This document shows positions 7,741 to 14,802 of a stretch of DNA of 17,447 bases, in pieces. Under the pieces are notes generated by a model, which worked only from the letters and a program-made list of their open reading frames with translations, was not told the origin of the DNA and did no database searches. Source of the DNA: CAZRIE01 sp964600075 (GTDB lineage Bacteria > Bacteroidota > Bacteroidia > Flavobacteriales > Flavobacteriaceae); the NCBI GenBank assembly GCA_964600075.1, contig CAZRIE010000090.1:1-17447 (forward strand). The letters run 5' to 3'. The position numbers and the translations under genes are program-made. Position 1 is the first letter of the stretch. Every line of letters begins with the position of its first letter.

Positions 7741-9393
7741 ATGTCAAAACAATTTTTGCAAATACATCCGAACGACAATGTTTTGGCTGCCCTAACGGAT
7801 TTGCCCAAAGGAATCAACATTGTACATAACGGAAAAAGTTTTAATCTAATCGCAGGTGTAAAGGCCAAGCACAAATTTACCATTACCGATATCTCGCCGA
7901 AGGGTGAAATCCTTATGTACGGAGCGTTGGTCGGAAAGGCTACGAAGCCGATCAAACAAGGTGAGCCCATCACGACCGAAAATGTAGTACATGCTTCTTC
8001 TGAATACAAAGTGGGCAAAGAAAAACTCTCATGGAAGGCTCCGGAAGTTACAAAATGGAAAAACGGCACTTTTAATGGCTACCATAGAGCTAACGGTAGC
8101 GTGGGCACGGCTAATCATTGGCTTGTTATACCATTGGTTTTCTGTGAAAACCGTAATGTAGATGTTCTCAAATCGGCCCTTTTAGAATCGTTGGGCTATC
8201 ACACTACTACCGATTTCGTGGTGGATACGGAAGTTCTTGTGAACCAATACAAAAATGGGGCATCGACCGATGAGCTATTATCTTCCGAAATCATCCGTAC
8301 GCCGGAGGAAATCAAACAGAACCGAACTTTTACCAACGTAGATGGAATAAAGTTCCTCAACCACGACGGTGGCTGTGGCGGCATTCGGCAAGATTCGGAA
8401 ACACTGTGCAATTTATTGGCCGGCTACATCACCAACTCGAACGTAGCTGGAGCGACTATTCTAAGTTTAGGATGTCAGAATGCACAGTTCAAATTATTGG
8501 ATGCGGCAATTAAAAAACGAGACCCGAACTTCTCAAAACCTTTGTATGTTCTCGAGCAACAGGCAAGTAAAAGTGAACGTCATTTTATAGAGGAAGCCGT
8601 AAAAAAGACGTTTTTGGGCTTAATAGTAGCCAATAAAACAAAAAGAGAACCAGCACCATTGAGCAATTTGGTACTTGGTCTCGAATGTGGCGGCTCTGAC
8701 GGGTTTTCAGGTATTTCTGCGAATCCGGCTTTAGGTTATGCCTCTGACTTATTGGTCGCATTGGGGGCTACTACGGTCTTATCCGAATTTCCAGAACTCA
8801 ACGGGGTGGAACAAGAACTCATTAATCGCTGCGATACCGAGGCAAACGCCAAAAAATTTGCGCAATTGATGCGTGCATATTCTGCAAAAGCTGTTTCCGA
8901 CGGTTCGGGGTTTGAAAATAATCCCTCCCCGGGAAATATAAAAGATGGGTTGATCACCGATGCCATGAAATCTGCAGGCGCCGCAAAAAAAGGAGGTACA
9001 AGCCCCGTAACTGGTGTGCTGGATTATACCGAACCTATTGCTAAAAAAGGATTGAATTTATTATGTACACCCGGCAACGATGTTGAAAGCACTACTGGTT
9101 TAGCCGGATCAGGCTGCAATGTCATCTGCTTTACGACCGGTCTAGGAACACCGACCGGGAACCCCATTGCACCGGTCATTAAATTATCAAGCAACAATGC
9201 CCTGAGCCAGCGTATGAGAGATATTATCGATTTTAACACTGGTAGCATTATTACGGGGGAAGATACCATAGAAACAAAAGGCGAACAGTTACTGGAATTT
9301 ATTATAAAAGTCGCTAGCGGTGAGGCAACCCCTGCTGCAGTTCGCTTAGGACAGGAAGATTTTATTCCATGGAAGCGGGGGATATCACTTTAA
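7741..9393 (+). CDS. uxaA: UxaA-family sugar-acid dehydratase (altronate / L-fuconate dehydratase)
   Basis: A 550-residue full-length altronate-dehydratase family protein. Residues about 1-90 are the SAF domain (ending KQGEPITTENVVHA). The catalytic part begins at GYHRANGSVGT (113) and includes HDGGCGG (208-214), SLGCQN (242-247), LECGGSDGFSG (314-324) and the C-terminal GNDVESTTGLAGSGCN and TPTGNPIAPV. Conserved Cys/His residues would bind the catalytic Fe(II). Classical UxaA is about 495 residues; the extra length lies mainly between about 140 and 205. UxaA converts D-altronate to 2-keto-3-deoxy-D-gluconate. L-fuconate and L-galactonate share the C2-C4 configuration of D-altronate, so direct dehydration is chemically plausible, and split UxaA homologues sit in the Campylobacter jejuni fucose locus. 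Family secure; substrate undecided. Confidence 0.88.
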   Translation: MSKQFLQIHPNDNVLAALTDLPKGINIVHNGKSFNLIAGVKAKHKFTITDISPKGEILMYGALVGKATKPIKQGEPITTENVVHASSEYKVGKEKLSWKAPEVTKWKNGTFNGYHRANGSVGTANHWLVIPLVFCENRNVDVLKSALLESLGYHTTTDFVVDTEVLVNQYKNGASTDELLSSEIIRTPEEIKQNRTFTNVDGIKFLNHDGGCGGIRQDSETLCNLLAGYITNSNVAGATILSLGCQNAQFKLLDAAIKKRDPNFSKPLYVLEQQASKSERHFIEEAVKKTFLGLIVANKTKREPAPLSNLVLGLECGGSDGFSGISANPALGYASDLLVALGATTVLSEFPELNGVEQELINRCDTEANAKKFAQLMRAYSAKAVSDGSGFENNPSPGNIKDGLITDAMKSAGAAKKGGTSPVTGVLDYTEPIAKKGLNLLCTPGNDVESTTGLAGSGCNVICFTTGLGTPTGNPIAPVIKLSSNNALSQRMRDIIDFNTGSIITGEDTIETKGEQLLEFIIKVASGEATPAAVRLGQEDFIPWKRGISL

Positions 9394-9461
9394 ATTAATT
9401 TTTAGGTTTAGATAGTTATAGTTTATGATGTCCTAAAAACGTTCTGTTGAATACTAGAATT

Positions 9462-9477
9462 GTCCCCTTGAGGGGAC
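9462..9477. repeat. GC-rich hairpin in the spacer between the uxaA- and uxaB-like genes
   Basis: GTCCCC (9462-9467) pairs with GGGGAC (9472-9477) around TTGA, followed by TTTAAGGG. The T-run is short, so it is at best a weak terminator or an RNA processing/stability stem in the 157-base spacer. Its shape also fits small flavobacterial intergenic repeats. Nothing else is recognisable in 9394-9550. Confidence 0.45.
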
Positions 9478-9550
9478 TTTAAGGGTATAATCCCGAGCAA
9501 TTAAAATAAATACCTAATCATAATTATGAAATACCATTCCATTTTGTAAA

Positions 9551-10999
9551 ATGCAAAAACTGAACAGAACAATAACTAACATCCCCAAAACCTTACCGAT
9601 AAAGATCATGCAATTTGGGGGCGGTAACTTCCTTCGTGCTTTTGTCGATTGGATGGTCGAGTTACTTAACAAAGAAACCGATTTCAACGGTGGTATTGCC
9701 ATCGTAAAACCGACCAGTGGTGGAGATTATGCTGAATTGAAAGCCCAAAATGGACTTTTTACAGTGGTTCTAGATGGTATAAAAAACGGACAGTTAGTTG
9801 CCGAAAAGACCTTGGTCACTGCGGTGCAAGAAATTATCAACCCCTATACGGAATGTGCAACTTATTTAGAGTTGGCGAAGAATCCCGATGTGCGCTTTAT
9901 CGTTTCCAATACAACGGAAGCTGGAATCAAATTCAATGCCGATGACAGCCTTGAAGATAATCCACCTAAAGAATTTCCTGCAAAACTGACACTTTGGTTA
10001 AACCATCGTTTTAAGCACTTCAATGGTGATTCTACCAAAGGCTGTATACTTCTGCCTTGCGAATTGATTGAAGACAATGGAGATGCCTTGAAAAAAGCAG
10101 TTTTACAATATGCAGACCATTGGCAATTGAGCAACGCATTTAAAGACTGGATCCGCCATTCAAATTACTTCTGTAGCACTCTGGTAGACCGCATCGTATC
10201 AGGATACCCAAAAGACCGAGCCGAAGAAATCAAAAAAGGGTTGGGCTATGATGATAAGCTTCTAGTTGCCGGAGAATATTATCACAGCTGGATAATTCAG
10301 GCTAATGATATTGTTCAAAAAGAACTTCCTTTTTTACAGACCGACTTGAATGTCGAATTTGTAGAAGATCTTGCGCCCTATCGTGAAATGAAAGTTCGCA
10401 TACTTAACGGGGCCCATACTTCAATGGTTCCTGTTGGCTATTTGGCGGGTATCCGTTTTGTAAAAGGGGCAATGGACAATAACGAAGTGAGTAGTTTTGT
10501 GGAATCACTCTTGTTGGAAGAAGCGGCAAAAACATTAGATTTCCCGGATAACGTAAAAAAGAAATTCACTGCTGATGTTCTGGATCGTTTCCGAAATCCG
10601 CTATTGAAGCATCAATTGATAAGCATTTCGCTGAACAGCACCTCTAAATTTGTTGCACGTTTACTGCCGACCCTAAAAGATTATCAAAATAATGAAGGTA
10701 AACTTCCAAAGCGAATTGTGTTCGGGTTATCAACGCTACTACTGTTTTATAAAGGCACATTTAATGGCGAACAAATCGCGTTGAAGGATGACCAAAACGT
10801 GCTTGATTTCTTTACCTCACAATGGAAAAAAGTTGATAACAAAGAGATAGACATAAACACCTTTGTAAAAACTGTTTTAGGCAATACCTCCATTTGGGAA
10901 GAAAATCTTATGAAAATCAATGGTTTAGCCGATGCCATTGCCGAGAATATTTTTCAAATACAAGAAATTGGAGTCATTAAAACATTGAGAAAATTATAA
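9551..10999 (+). CDS. uxaB: Tagaturonate reductase-like (UxaB) long-chain mannitol dehydrogenase family enzyme
   Basis: A 482-residue enzyme, essentially the length of Escherichia coli UxaB (483). The N-terminal Rossmann motif is FGGGNFLRAFVDW (22-34). SNTTEAGI, LLPCELIEDNGDAL and NYFCSTLVDRIVSGYP are UxaB hallmarks. The catalytic signature of the long-chain mannitol dehydrogenases, K-x4-N-x2-H, is intact as K281-N286-H289 in KVRILNGAH. UxaB reduces D-tagaturonate to D-altronate with NADH. Here it follows the UxaA-like gene and sits in one operon with an LgoD-like dehydrogenase, the pair that together inverts C5 of L-galactonate. No UxaC isomerase is present, so D-galacturonate entry is not supported by this window alone. 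A 6-deoxy substrate derived from L-fuconate is the alternative. The N-terminus aligns with the family start, supporting ATG 9551. Confidence 0.88.
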   Translation: MQKLNRTITNIPKTLPIKIMQFGGGNFLRAFVDWMVELLNKETDFNGGIAIVKPTSGGDYAELKAQNGLFTVVLDGIKNGQLVAEKTLVTAVQEIINPYTECATYLELAKNPDVRFIVSNTTEAGIKFNADDSLEDNPPKEFPAKLTLWLNHRFKHFNGDSTKGCILLPCELIEDNGDALKKAVLQYADHWQLSNAFKDWIRHSNYFCSTLVDRIVSGYPKDRAEEIKKGLGYDDKLLVAGEYYHSWIIQANDIVQKELPFLQTDLNVEFVEDLAPYREMKVRILNGAHTSMVPVGYLAGIRFVKGAMDNNEVSSFVESLLLEEAAKTLDFPDNVKKKFTADVLDRFRNPLLKHQLISISLNSTSKFVARLLPTLKDYQNNEGKLPKRIVFGLSTLLLFYKGTFNGEQIALKDDQNVLDFFTSQWKKVDNKEIDINTFVKTVLGNTSIWEENLMKINGLADAIAENIFQIQEIGVIKTLRKL

Positions 11000-11006
11000 A
11001 AAACAA

Positions 11007-11170
11007 TAGTGTCAAGTCAAAGCTGAAATGACGTATAAGAAGATCGTATATTTTGTGTCAAGCCTAAGCAAAAAATCATTGCATAGGCCGCTACGGAATT
11101 ATTTTTTATCGAAGGTATGGTGCAAAAGATGCATCAGATTATGCGTCGATTTTAGCTTGACTTAACACTA
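11007..11170. repeat. 164-bp long imperfect palindrome, MITE-like, flanked by TA
   Basis: Nearly the whole spacer between the uxaB-like and lactonase genes folds back on itself. The outer arms TAGTGTCAAGTCAAAGCTGA (11007-11026) and TTTAGCTTGACTTAACACTA (11151-11170) are imperfect reverse complements. Pairing continues inward through GACGTATAA/ATTATGCGTC, GATCGTATATTTTG/CAAAAGATGCATC and AAAAAATCATT/AATTATTTTTT, many mismatches being G-U compatible. Both ends read TA, as expected from a TA-duplicating mover such as IS630/Tc1-type MITEs. There is no open reading frame. A related short palindrome lies at 3762-3824. It could be a MITE or a long RNA hairpin inside the operon transcript. Confidence 0.7.
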
Positions 11171-11189
11171 GCACTTTAAAAGAACAACT

Positions 11190-12017
11190 ATGGTAATAGA
11201 TAGTCATCAACACTTTTGGCATTACGAATCTGAAAAACATTTTTGGATAGATGATAACATGACCGTCATCCGTCGCGATTTTCTACCGACTGATTTAAAG
11301 AAGGTCTATGATGAGAATGGCATCGATGGCTGTGTCGCCGTACAGGCGGACCAAACTTTGGTAGAAACTGATTTTTTATTAAAGCTAGCCCAAGACAATG
11401 ACTTTATTAAAGGAGTTGTAGGATGGTTAGATTTAAGAGCGAAGAATATTGATTCAGTTTTGGAACGTTATCACTCCGAACAAAAACTCAAAGGTTGGCG
11501 ACATGTGGTACAAGACGAAGCGGACCATAACTTTCTACTGCGTGATGATTTCCTGAACGGCATTGCATACTTAGAAAAATATGATTACACCTATGATATT
11601 CTGGTATTTCCACATCAACTTGGGGCTGTCTTGGAGTTTGTAAAGCGATTCCCCCATCAAAAGTTTGTAATAGACCATATAGCAAAACCGTATATAAAAG
11701 ATGGTTTTTACGAAGGTTGGGCCACAATGATGACAGAAATCGGAAAACAAGAAAATGTGTATTGCAAGTTGTCCGGAATAATTACAGAGGCCGATTACAA
11801 TACGTGGACGGCCGAACAACTACACCCTTATATGCATTTGGTTATGGAAGCTTTCGGCATCGAACGCCTTATGTTTGGTTCCGATTGGCCGGTATGTTTG
11901 GTAGCGGGAAATTATAGTCAAGTTAAAAAAATTGTTACAGATTTTATCGCGACATTGAGTAATCAAGATCAGGCAATGATTATGGGTAAAAATGCGATAG
12001 CTTTTTATAATTTGTAA
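11190..12017 (+). CDS. COG3618 amidohydrolase, probable L-fucono-/L-galactono-lactonase
   Basis: A 275-residue amidohydrolase-superfamily protein of the COG3618 lactonase group. It starts with MVIDSHQHFWHY, the family N-terminus with metal ligands H6 and H8, so the start is well placed. Other marks are VVGWLDL (76-82), KGWRHVVQDE (101-110), VIDHIAKP with D162-H163, YCKLSGI (191-197) and MFGSDWPVC with catalytic D232. No signal peptide: it acts in the cytosol. Members hydrolyse L-fuconolactone, and often L-galactonolactone, to the open acid. It lies next to the SDR, FucP and mutarotase genes, the same four functions that are neighbours in the Campylobacter jejuni fucose locus, so it should open the lactone made by the SDR. 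Confidence 0.85.
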   Translation: MVIDSHQHFWHYESEKHFWIDDNMTVIRRDFLPTDLKKVYDENGIDGCVAVQADQTLVETDFLLKLAQDNDFIKGVVGWLDLRAKNIDSVLERYHSEQKLKGWRHVVQDEADHNFLLRDDFLNGIAYLEKYDYTYDILVFPHQLGAVLEFVKRFPHQKFVIDHIAKPYIKDGFYEGWATMMTEIGKQENVYCKLSGIITEADYNTWTAEQLHPYMHLVMEAFGIERLMFGSDWPVCLVAGNYSQVKKIVTDFIATLSNQDQAMIMGKNAIAFYNL

Positions 12018-12020
12018 ATT

Positions 12021-12087
12021 GAATGTCAGTATGAGAACAGTCAAAGGGCTTCGAAAGGAATGAAGTCCGCGACTTGGTTCAGGTTGA
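12021..12087. repeat. Degenerate palindromic intergenic repeat
   Basis: The 94-base spacer between lactonase and SDR genes contains nested complementarity. GGGCTTC (12050-12056) pairs with GAAGTCC (about 12063-12069) with one G-T, and the outer arms GTCAGTATGAGAACAGTC and GCGACTTGGTTCAGG pair imperfectly. The reverse complement of its left part (TTTGACTGTTCTCATACTGA) resembles TTTGACTGCACTCGAACTGC at 14773-14792, so a repeat family is likely. I cannot establish its borders precisely. Confidence 0.45.
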
Positions 12088-12111
12088 AAGCAGAACAATA
12101 AACACAAAAAA

Positions 12112-12906
12112 ATGGATTTAAATTTAAAAGGAAAAGTGGTAGTAATTACCGGTGCCGCCGGAAAAGAAGGCAGTATTGGTCACTGCATATTGCAGCGGTT
12201 GGTTGGCGAAGGCGCAATTCCTGCAGTTATTGATAGAAACGACAGGGGAATTGGCTATGTGAAAGAAATTCAGAAAAAAGGAATCGACGCTCTTTTCTGT
12301 AAAACCGATGTTACCCAACCTGAACAGATTAAAAATGCTTTGGATACCATCTCCAAAAAATACGGCCGCATCGATGTTGTGCTCAACAATGTAGGGCTGA
12401 ACGACGGTGCTGGACTTGATGCCACTTATGAAGAATTCATGAACTCTCTCAAGCTCAACTTGGTTAGCTATTTTTTGGTGGTTAAATATGCACTGCCTTT
12501 ATTGAAAAAATCTAAAGGAAACATACTCAATATAGGCTCAAAGGTAGCCCTAACCGGTCAAGGAAGAACTTCGGGCTATGCAGCTTCTAAGGGAGGGGTT
12601 TTGGGCCTTACCCGCGAATGGGCGGTCGACCTTGTTCCCTTCGGTATCCGCTCGAACGCCATAATTATTGCCGAGAGCTGGACCCCCATGTATGAATCCT
12701 GGATCAAGACCCTCCCAAACGGTGATGAAAAATTGAAATCCATTGTCAAGAAAATTCCATTAGAAAATCGAATGACCACCACCGATGAAATAGCGAACGT
12801 GTGCTTATTTACAATTTCAGAAAGATCATCGCATACCACAGGCCAGTTTATTTTTGTCGATGGTGGTTACGTACATTTAGATCGATCACTTTTAACCGAA
12901 GAATAA
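12112..12906 (+). CDS. SDR-family oxidoreductase, probable L-fucose/L-galactose 1-dehydrogenase
   Basis: A 264-residue classical short-chain dehydrogenase. The nucleotide-binding turn TGAAGKEGSIG (13-23) is longer than the usual TGxxxGxG. D41, at the end of beta-2 (AVIDRND), suggests NAD. NNVG (92-95), N116, S143 (NIGS), Y156 and K160 (YAASK) complete the catalytic set, and the C-terminus FVDGGYVHLD is typical. It is followed after 22 bases by fucP and preceded by the lactonase gene. In the Campylobacter jejuni fucose locus an SDR in the same company (FucX) is the L-fucose dehydrogenase. The reaction would be L-fucose (or L-galactose) to the lactone with NAD(P) reduction. A 2-keto-3-deoxy-L-fuconate dehydrogenase, also an SDR in other pathways, is the main alternative. 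Confidence 0.82.
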   Translation: MDLNLKGKVVVITGAAGKEGSIGHCILQRLVGEGAIPAVIDRNDRGIGYVKEIQKKGIDALFCKTDVTQPEQIKNALDTISKKYGRIDVVLNNVGLNDGAGLDATYEEFMNSLKLNLVSYFLVVKYALPLLKKSKGNILNIGSKVALTGQGRTSGYAASKGGVLGLTREWAVDLVPFGIRSNAIIIAESWTPMYESWIKTLPNGDEKLKSIVKKIPLENRMTTTDEIANVCLFTISERSSHTTGQFIFVDGGYVHLDRSLLTEE

Positions 12907-12928
12907 AAACCAACCCAAATAATTAATT

Positions 12929-14260
12929 ATGGCAGAAAATAAAAAAATACCGGTAGTATCAAAAGCGGTTATTGTTCCATTTATCTTGATAACTTCATTA
13001 TTTGCTCTTTGGGGACTAGCCAATGATATGACCAACCCAATGGTACGAGGGTTTCAAAAAGTTTTGGAACTGACCAATACCCAAGCTTCCTTGGTACAAC
13101 TGGCATTTTATGGAGGTTATTTTACAATGGCAATTCCCGCTGCTCTATTCGTAAATAAATATTCTTATAAAAAGGGGGTTCTGTTAGGTTTAGCGCTATA
13201 TGCGGCCGGTGCTCTACTATTCTGGCCGGCAGCTGCAAACGAAAGTTACGGTTTCTTCTTGGCTGCCCTTTACATACTAACTTTCGGACTAGCGTTTTTA
13301 GAAACGACCTCAAATCCGTATATATTGTCAATGGGTGCGGAAGAAACGGCTACACAACGCTTGAATTTTGCGCAAATGTTCAATCCTATGGGTTCGATTT
13401 TAGGTTTGCTGATTGCGCAAAACTTTGTTCTGGGGGCATTGCAATCAGATGACACGACCGCCGATGGAACTCCGATTTACGATACCTTATCCGAATCGGC
13501 AAAAAGTGTTATACGCACCTCGGACTTGGAAATCATTCGAAATCCCTATGTCATCTTAGGGTTGGTAGTTTTAGTATTCCTTTTGCTTATTGCCGTAATG
13601 AAAATGCCTCAAAATAAAGACCAAGAGACAAAGGTCAACTTCTCAGACTCTGTCAAAAGATTATGGCGGCAACCCAAATTTGTTTTTGGAGTAGTCGCCC
13701 AAGCATTCTATGTAGGTGCACAGATTATGTGTTGGACGTATGTATACCAATATGCGGAAACTTTGGGTATTGATGCCAAATCTGCTGTTTGGTACGGACT
13801 TGCAGGATATATTGTTTTCTTAGTCGGAAGAACTATTGGTACAGCACTGATGACCAAAATAGATTCTGGGAAATTATTGATGCTTTTCGGTTTCGGGGGC
13901 ATGCTTACTCTAGTTGGTGCTATTTTTCTACCAGGAATGCTAGGCATATATTCACTAATAGCAACATCGTTGTTTATGTCGATAATGTTTCCGACCATCT
14001 ACGGTATAGCCCTAGAAGGCCAAGGAGAAGATGCGAAATTCGGCGCCGCCTTTCTCGTAATGGCCATTGTCGGTGGGGCACTCCTACCCTATTTACAGGG
14101 GTATATGTTAGATTTTGGTGGTGTAGGTTATGAGGATGTCACATTCTTAGGTGCCTCGGAAATACGTTTCTCCTTCATTCTTTCATTTTTATGCCTATTT
14201 GTAGTGGCCATGTATGGAAGAACGGTGTATAGGGTGTATCACAAAACCATTAATAATTAA
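12929..14260 (+). CDS. fucP: L-fucose:proton symporter, FucP-type MFS transporter
   Basis: A 443-residue inner-membrane protein with about 12 hydrophobic segments that aligns along its length with Escherichia coli FucP: LFALWGLANDMTNPMV (25-38), QLAFYGGYFTMAIPAALFV (57-75), ALLFWPAA (95-102), GLAFLETTSNPY (120-131), RLNFAQMFNP, AQAFYVGAQIMCWTYVYQYA, FMSIMFPTIYGIALEGQGEDAKFGAAF. E125 corresponds to the essential E135 of FucP. The site equivalent to the proton-carrying D46 is N36, with an acidic residue three positions earlier (D33); many Bacteroidota homologues seem to share this. It should import L-fucose, and FucP-type carriers also accept L-galactose. It is 22 bases after the SDR and 3 bases before the mutarotase gene. 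It acts as the entry point of the pathway. Confidence 0.9.
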   Translation: MAENKKIPVVSKAVIVPFILITSLFALWGLANDMTNPMVRGFQKVLELTNTQASLVQLAFYGGYFTMAIPAALFVNKYSYKKGVLLGLALYAAGALLFWPAAANESYGFFLAALYILTFGLAFLETTSNPYILSMGAEETATQRLNFAQMFNPMGSILGLLIAQNFVLGALQSDDTTADGTPIYDTLSESAKSVIRTSDLEIIRNPYVILGLVVLVFLLLIAVMKMPQNKDQETKVNFSDSVKRLWRQPKFVFGVVAQAFYVGAQIMCWTYVYQYAETLGIDAKSAVWYGLAGYIVFLVGRTIGTALMTKIDSGKLLMLFGFGGMLTLVGAIFLPGMLGIYSLIATSLFMSIMFPTIYGIALEGQGEDAKFGAAFLVMAIVGGALLPYLQGYMLDFGGVGYEDVTFLGASEIRFSFILSFLCLFVVAMYGRTVYRVYHKTINN

Positions 14261-14263
14261 GCC

Positions 14264-14608
14264 ATGACAAGAACAAAAAGGTATTGCTTCTCTTGTGATT
14301 TAAAAGACGACCCAAAACTTATTGCCGAATATAAAAACCATCATGCAGCTGGCAACACATGGCCTGAAATCACGAAAAGCATCAAAGATGCCGGTATTGT
14401 AGATATGCAGATTTACCTCACAGGAAATCGTATGTTTATGATTATGGAAGTAGATGAGACTTTTAATCCTAAAAAGAAAGCCGAAATAGATGCCAACAAC
14501 CCCAAAGTACAGGAATGGGAGCAGTTGATGTGGAACTATCAACAAGGTCTTCCTTGGGCGAAGGATGGTGAAAAATGGGTTGAATTAGAGAAATTGTTTC
14601 AATTATAA
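14264..14608 (+). CDS. L-rhamnose mutarotase-like (RhaM/DUF718) protein, probable L-fucose mutarotase
   Basis: A 114-residue cytosolic protein of the RhaM (DUF718, PF05336) dimeric ferredoxin-like fold. The conserved active-site region AEYKNHHAAGNTWPEI has H26/H27 and W33-P34; QIYLTGNRMFMIMEVDE (49-65) is the second core strand pair, and EWEQLMWNY (84-92) with VELEKLFQL closes the fold. Family members interconvert alpha and beta anomers of 6-deoxy-hexoses. In the Campylobacter jejuni fucose locus a homologue sits beside FucP, lactonase and SDR, and some annotation schemes call this group type-2 fucose mutarotase. It begins three bases after the fucP stop, implying tight coupling with uptake, and is the last gene of the plus-strand operon. 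Confidence 0.85.
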   Translation: MTRTKRYCFSCDLKDDPKLIAEYKNHHAAGNTWPEITKSIKDAGIVDMQIYLTGNRMFMIMEVDETFNPKKKAEIDANNPKVQEWEQLMWNYQQGLPWAKDGEKWVELEKLFQL

Positions 14609-14802
14609 CCCCCATGACAGTTTATTTAAAAAGAGGAGAAATATTTGTAAATTATCTATTCCAATTGCTTTAGAAAATCCTGCTGATAGAGTTTTCAAGG
14701 CAATACAGAAAAGAGCTTCACAATCAATTTATAATCATGTTGCGCGTAGTCAAAACTCTATAGAAAAGGGTCTTTGACTGCACTCGAACTGCCATCTGAG
14801 CA
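14609..14802. other. Convergent spacer with inverted repeat between mutarotase and sulfatase genes
   Basis: The 194-base spacer holds no gene. ATAGAGTTTT (14686-14695) is a perfect inverted match to AAAACTCTAT (14752-14761), 56 bases apart, which could form a large stem-loop. Downstream, TTTGACTGCACTCGAACTGC (14773-14792) resembles part of the repeat at 12021-12087 in opposite orientation. A classical terminator with a U-tract for either flanking gene is not seen. Confidence 0.5.

Noticed and set aside
9462..9477. Riboswitch or strong terminator between uxaA- and uxaB-like genes
   Set aside because: Only a 6-bp stem with TTTAAGG after it; no aptamer-like structure and no proper U-tract.
7741..10999. 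D-galacturonate pathway as the sole reading of uxaA plus uxaB
   Set aside because: No UxaC isomerase, hexuronate transporter or pectin/alginate lyase is in the window, whereas an LgoD-like gene and fucose-type genes are. Not excluded if those genes lie elsewhere.
11007..11170. Small non-coding RNA gene or CRISPR-like repeat
   Set aside because: There is no promoter evidence, no spacer-repeat periodicity, and the two-arm symmetry with TA ends fits a palindromic mobile repeat better.
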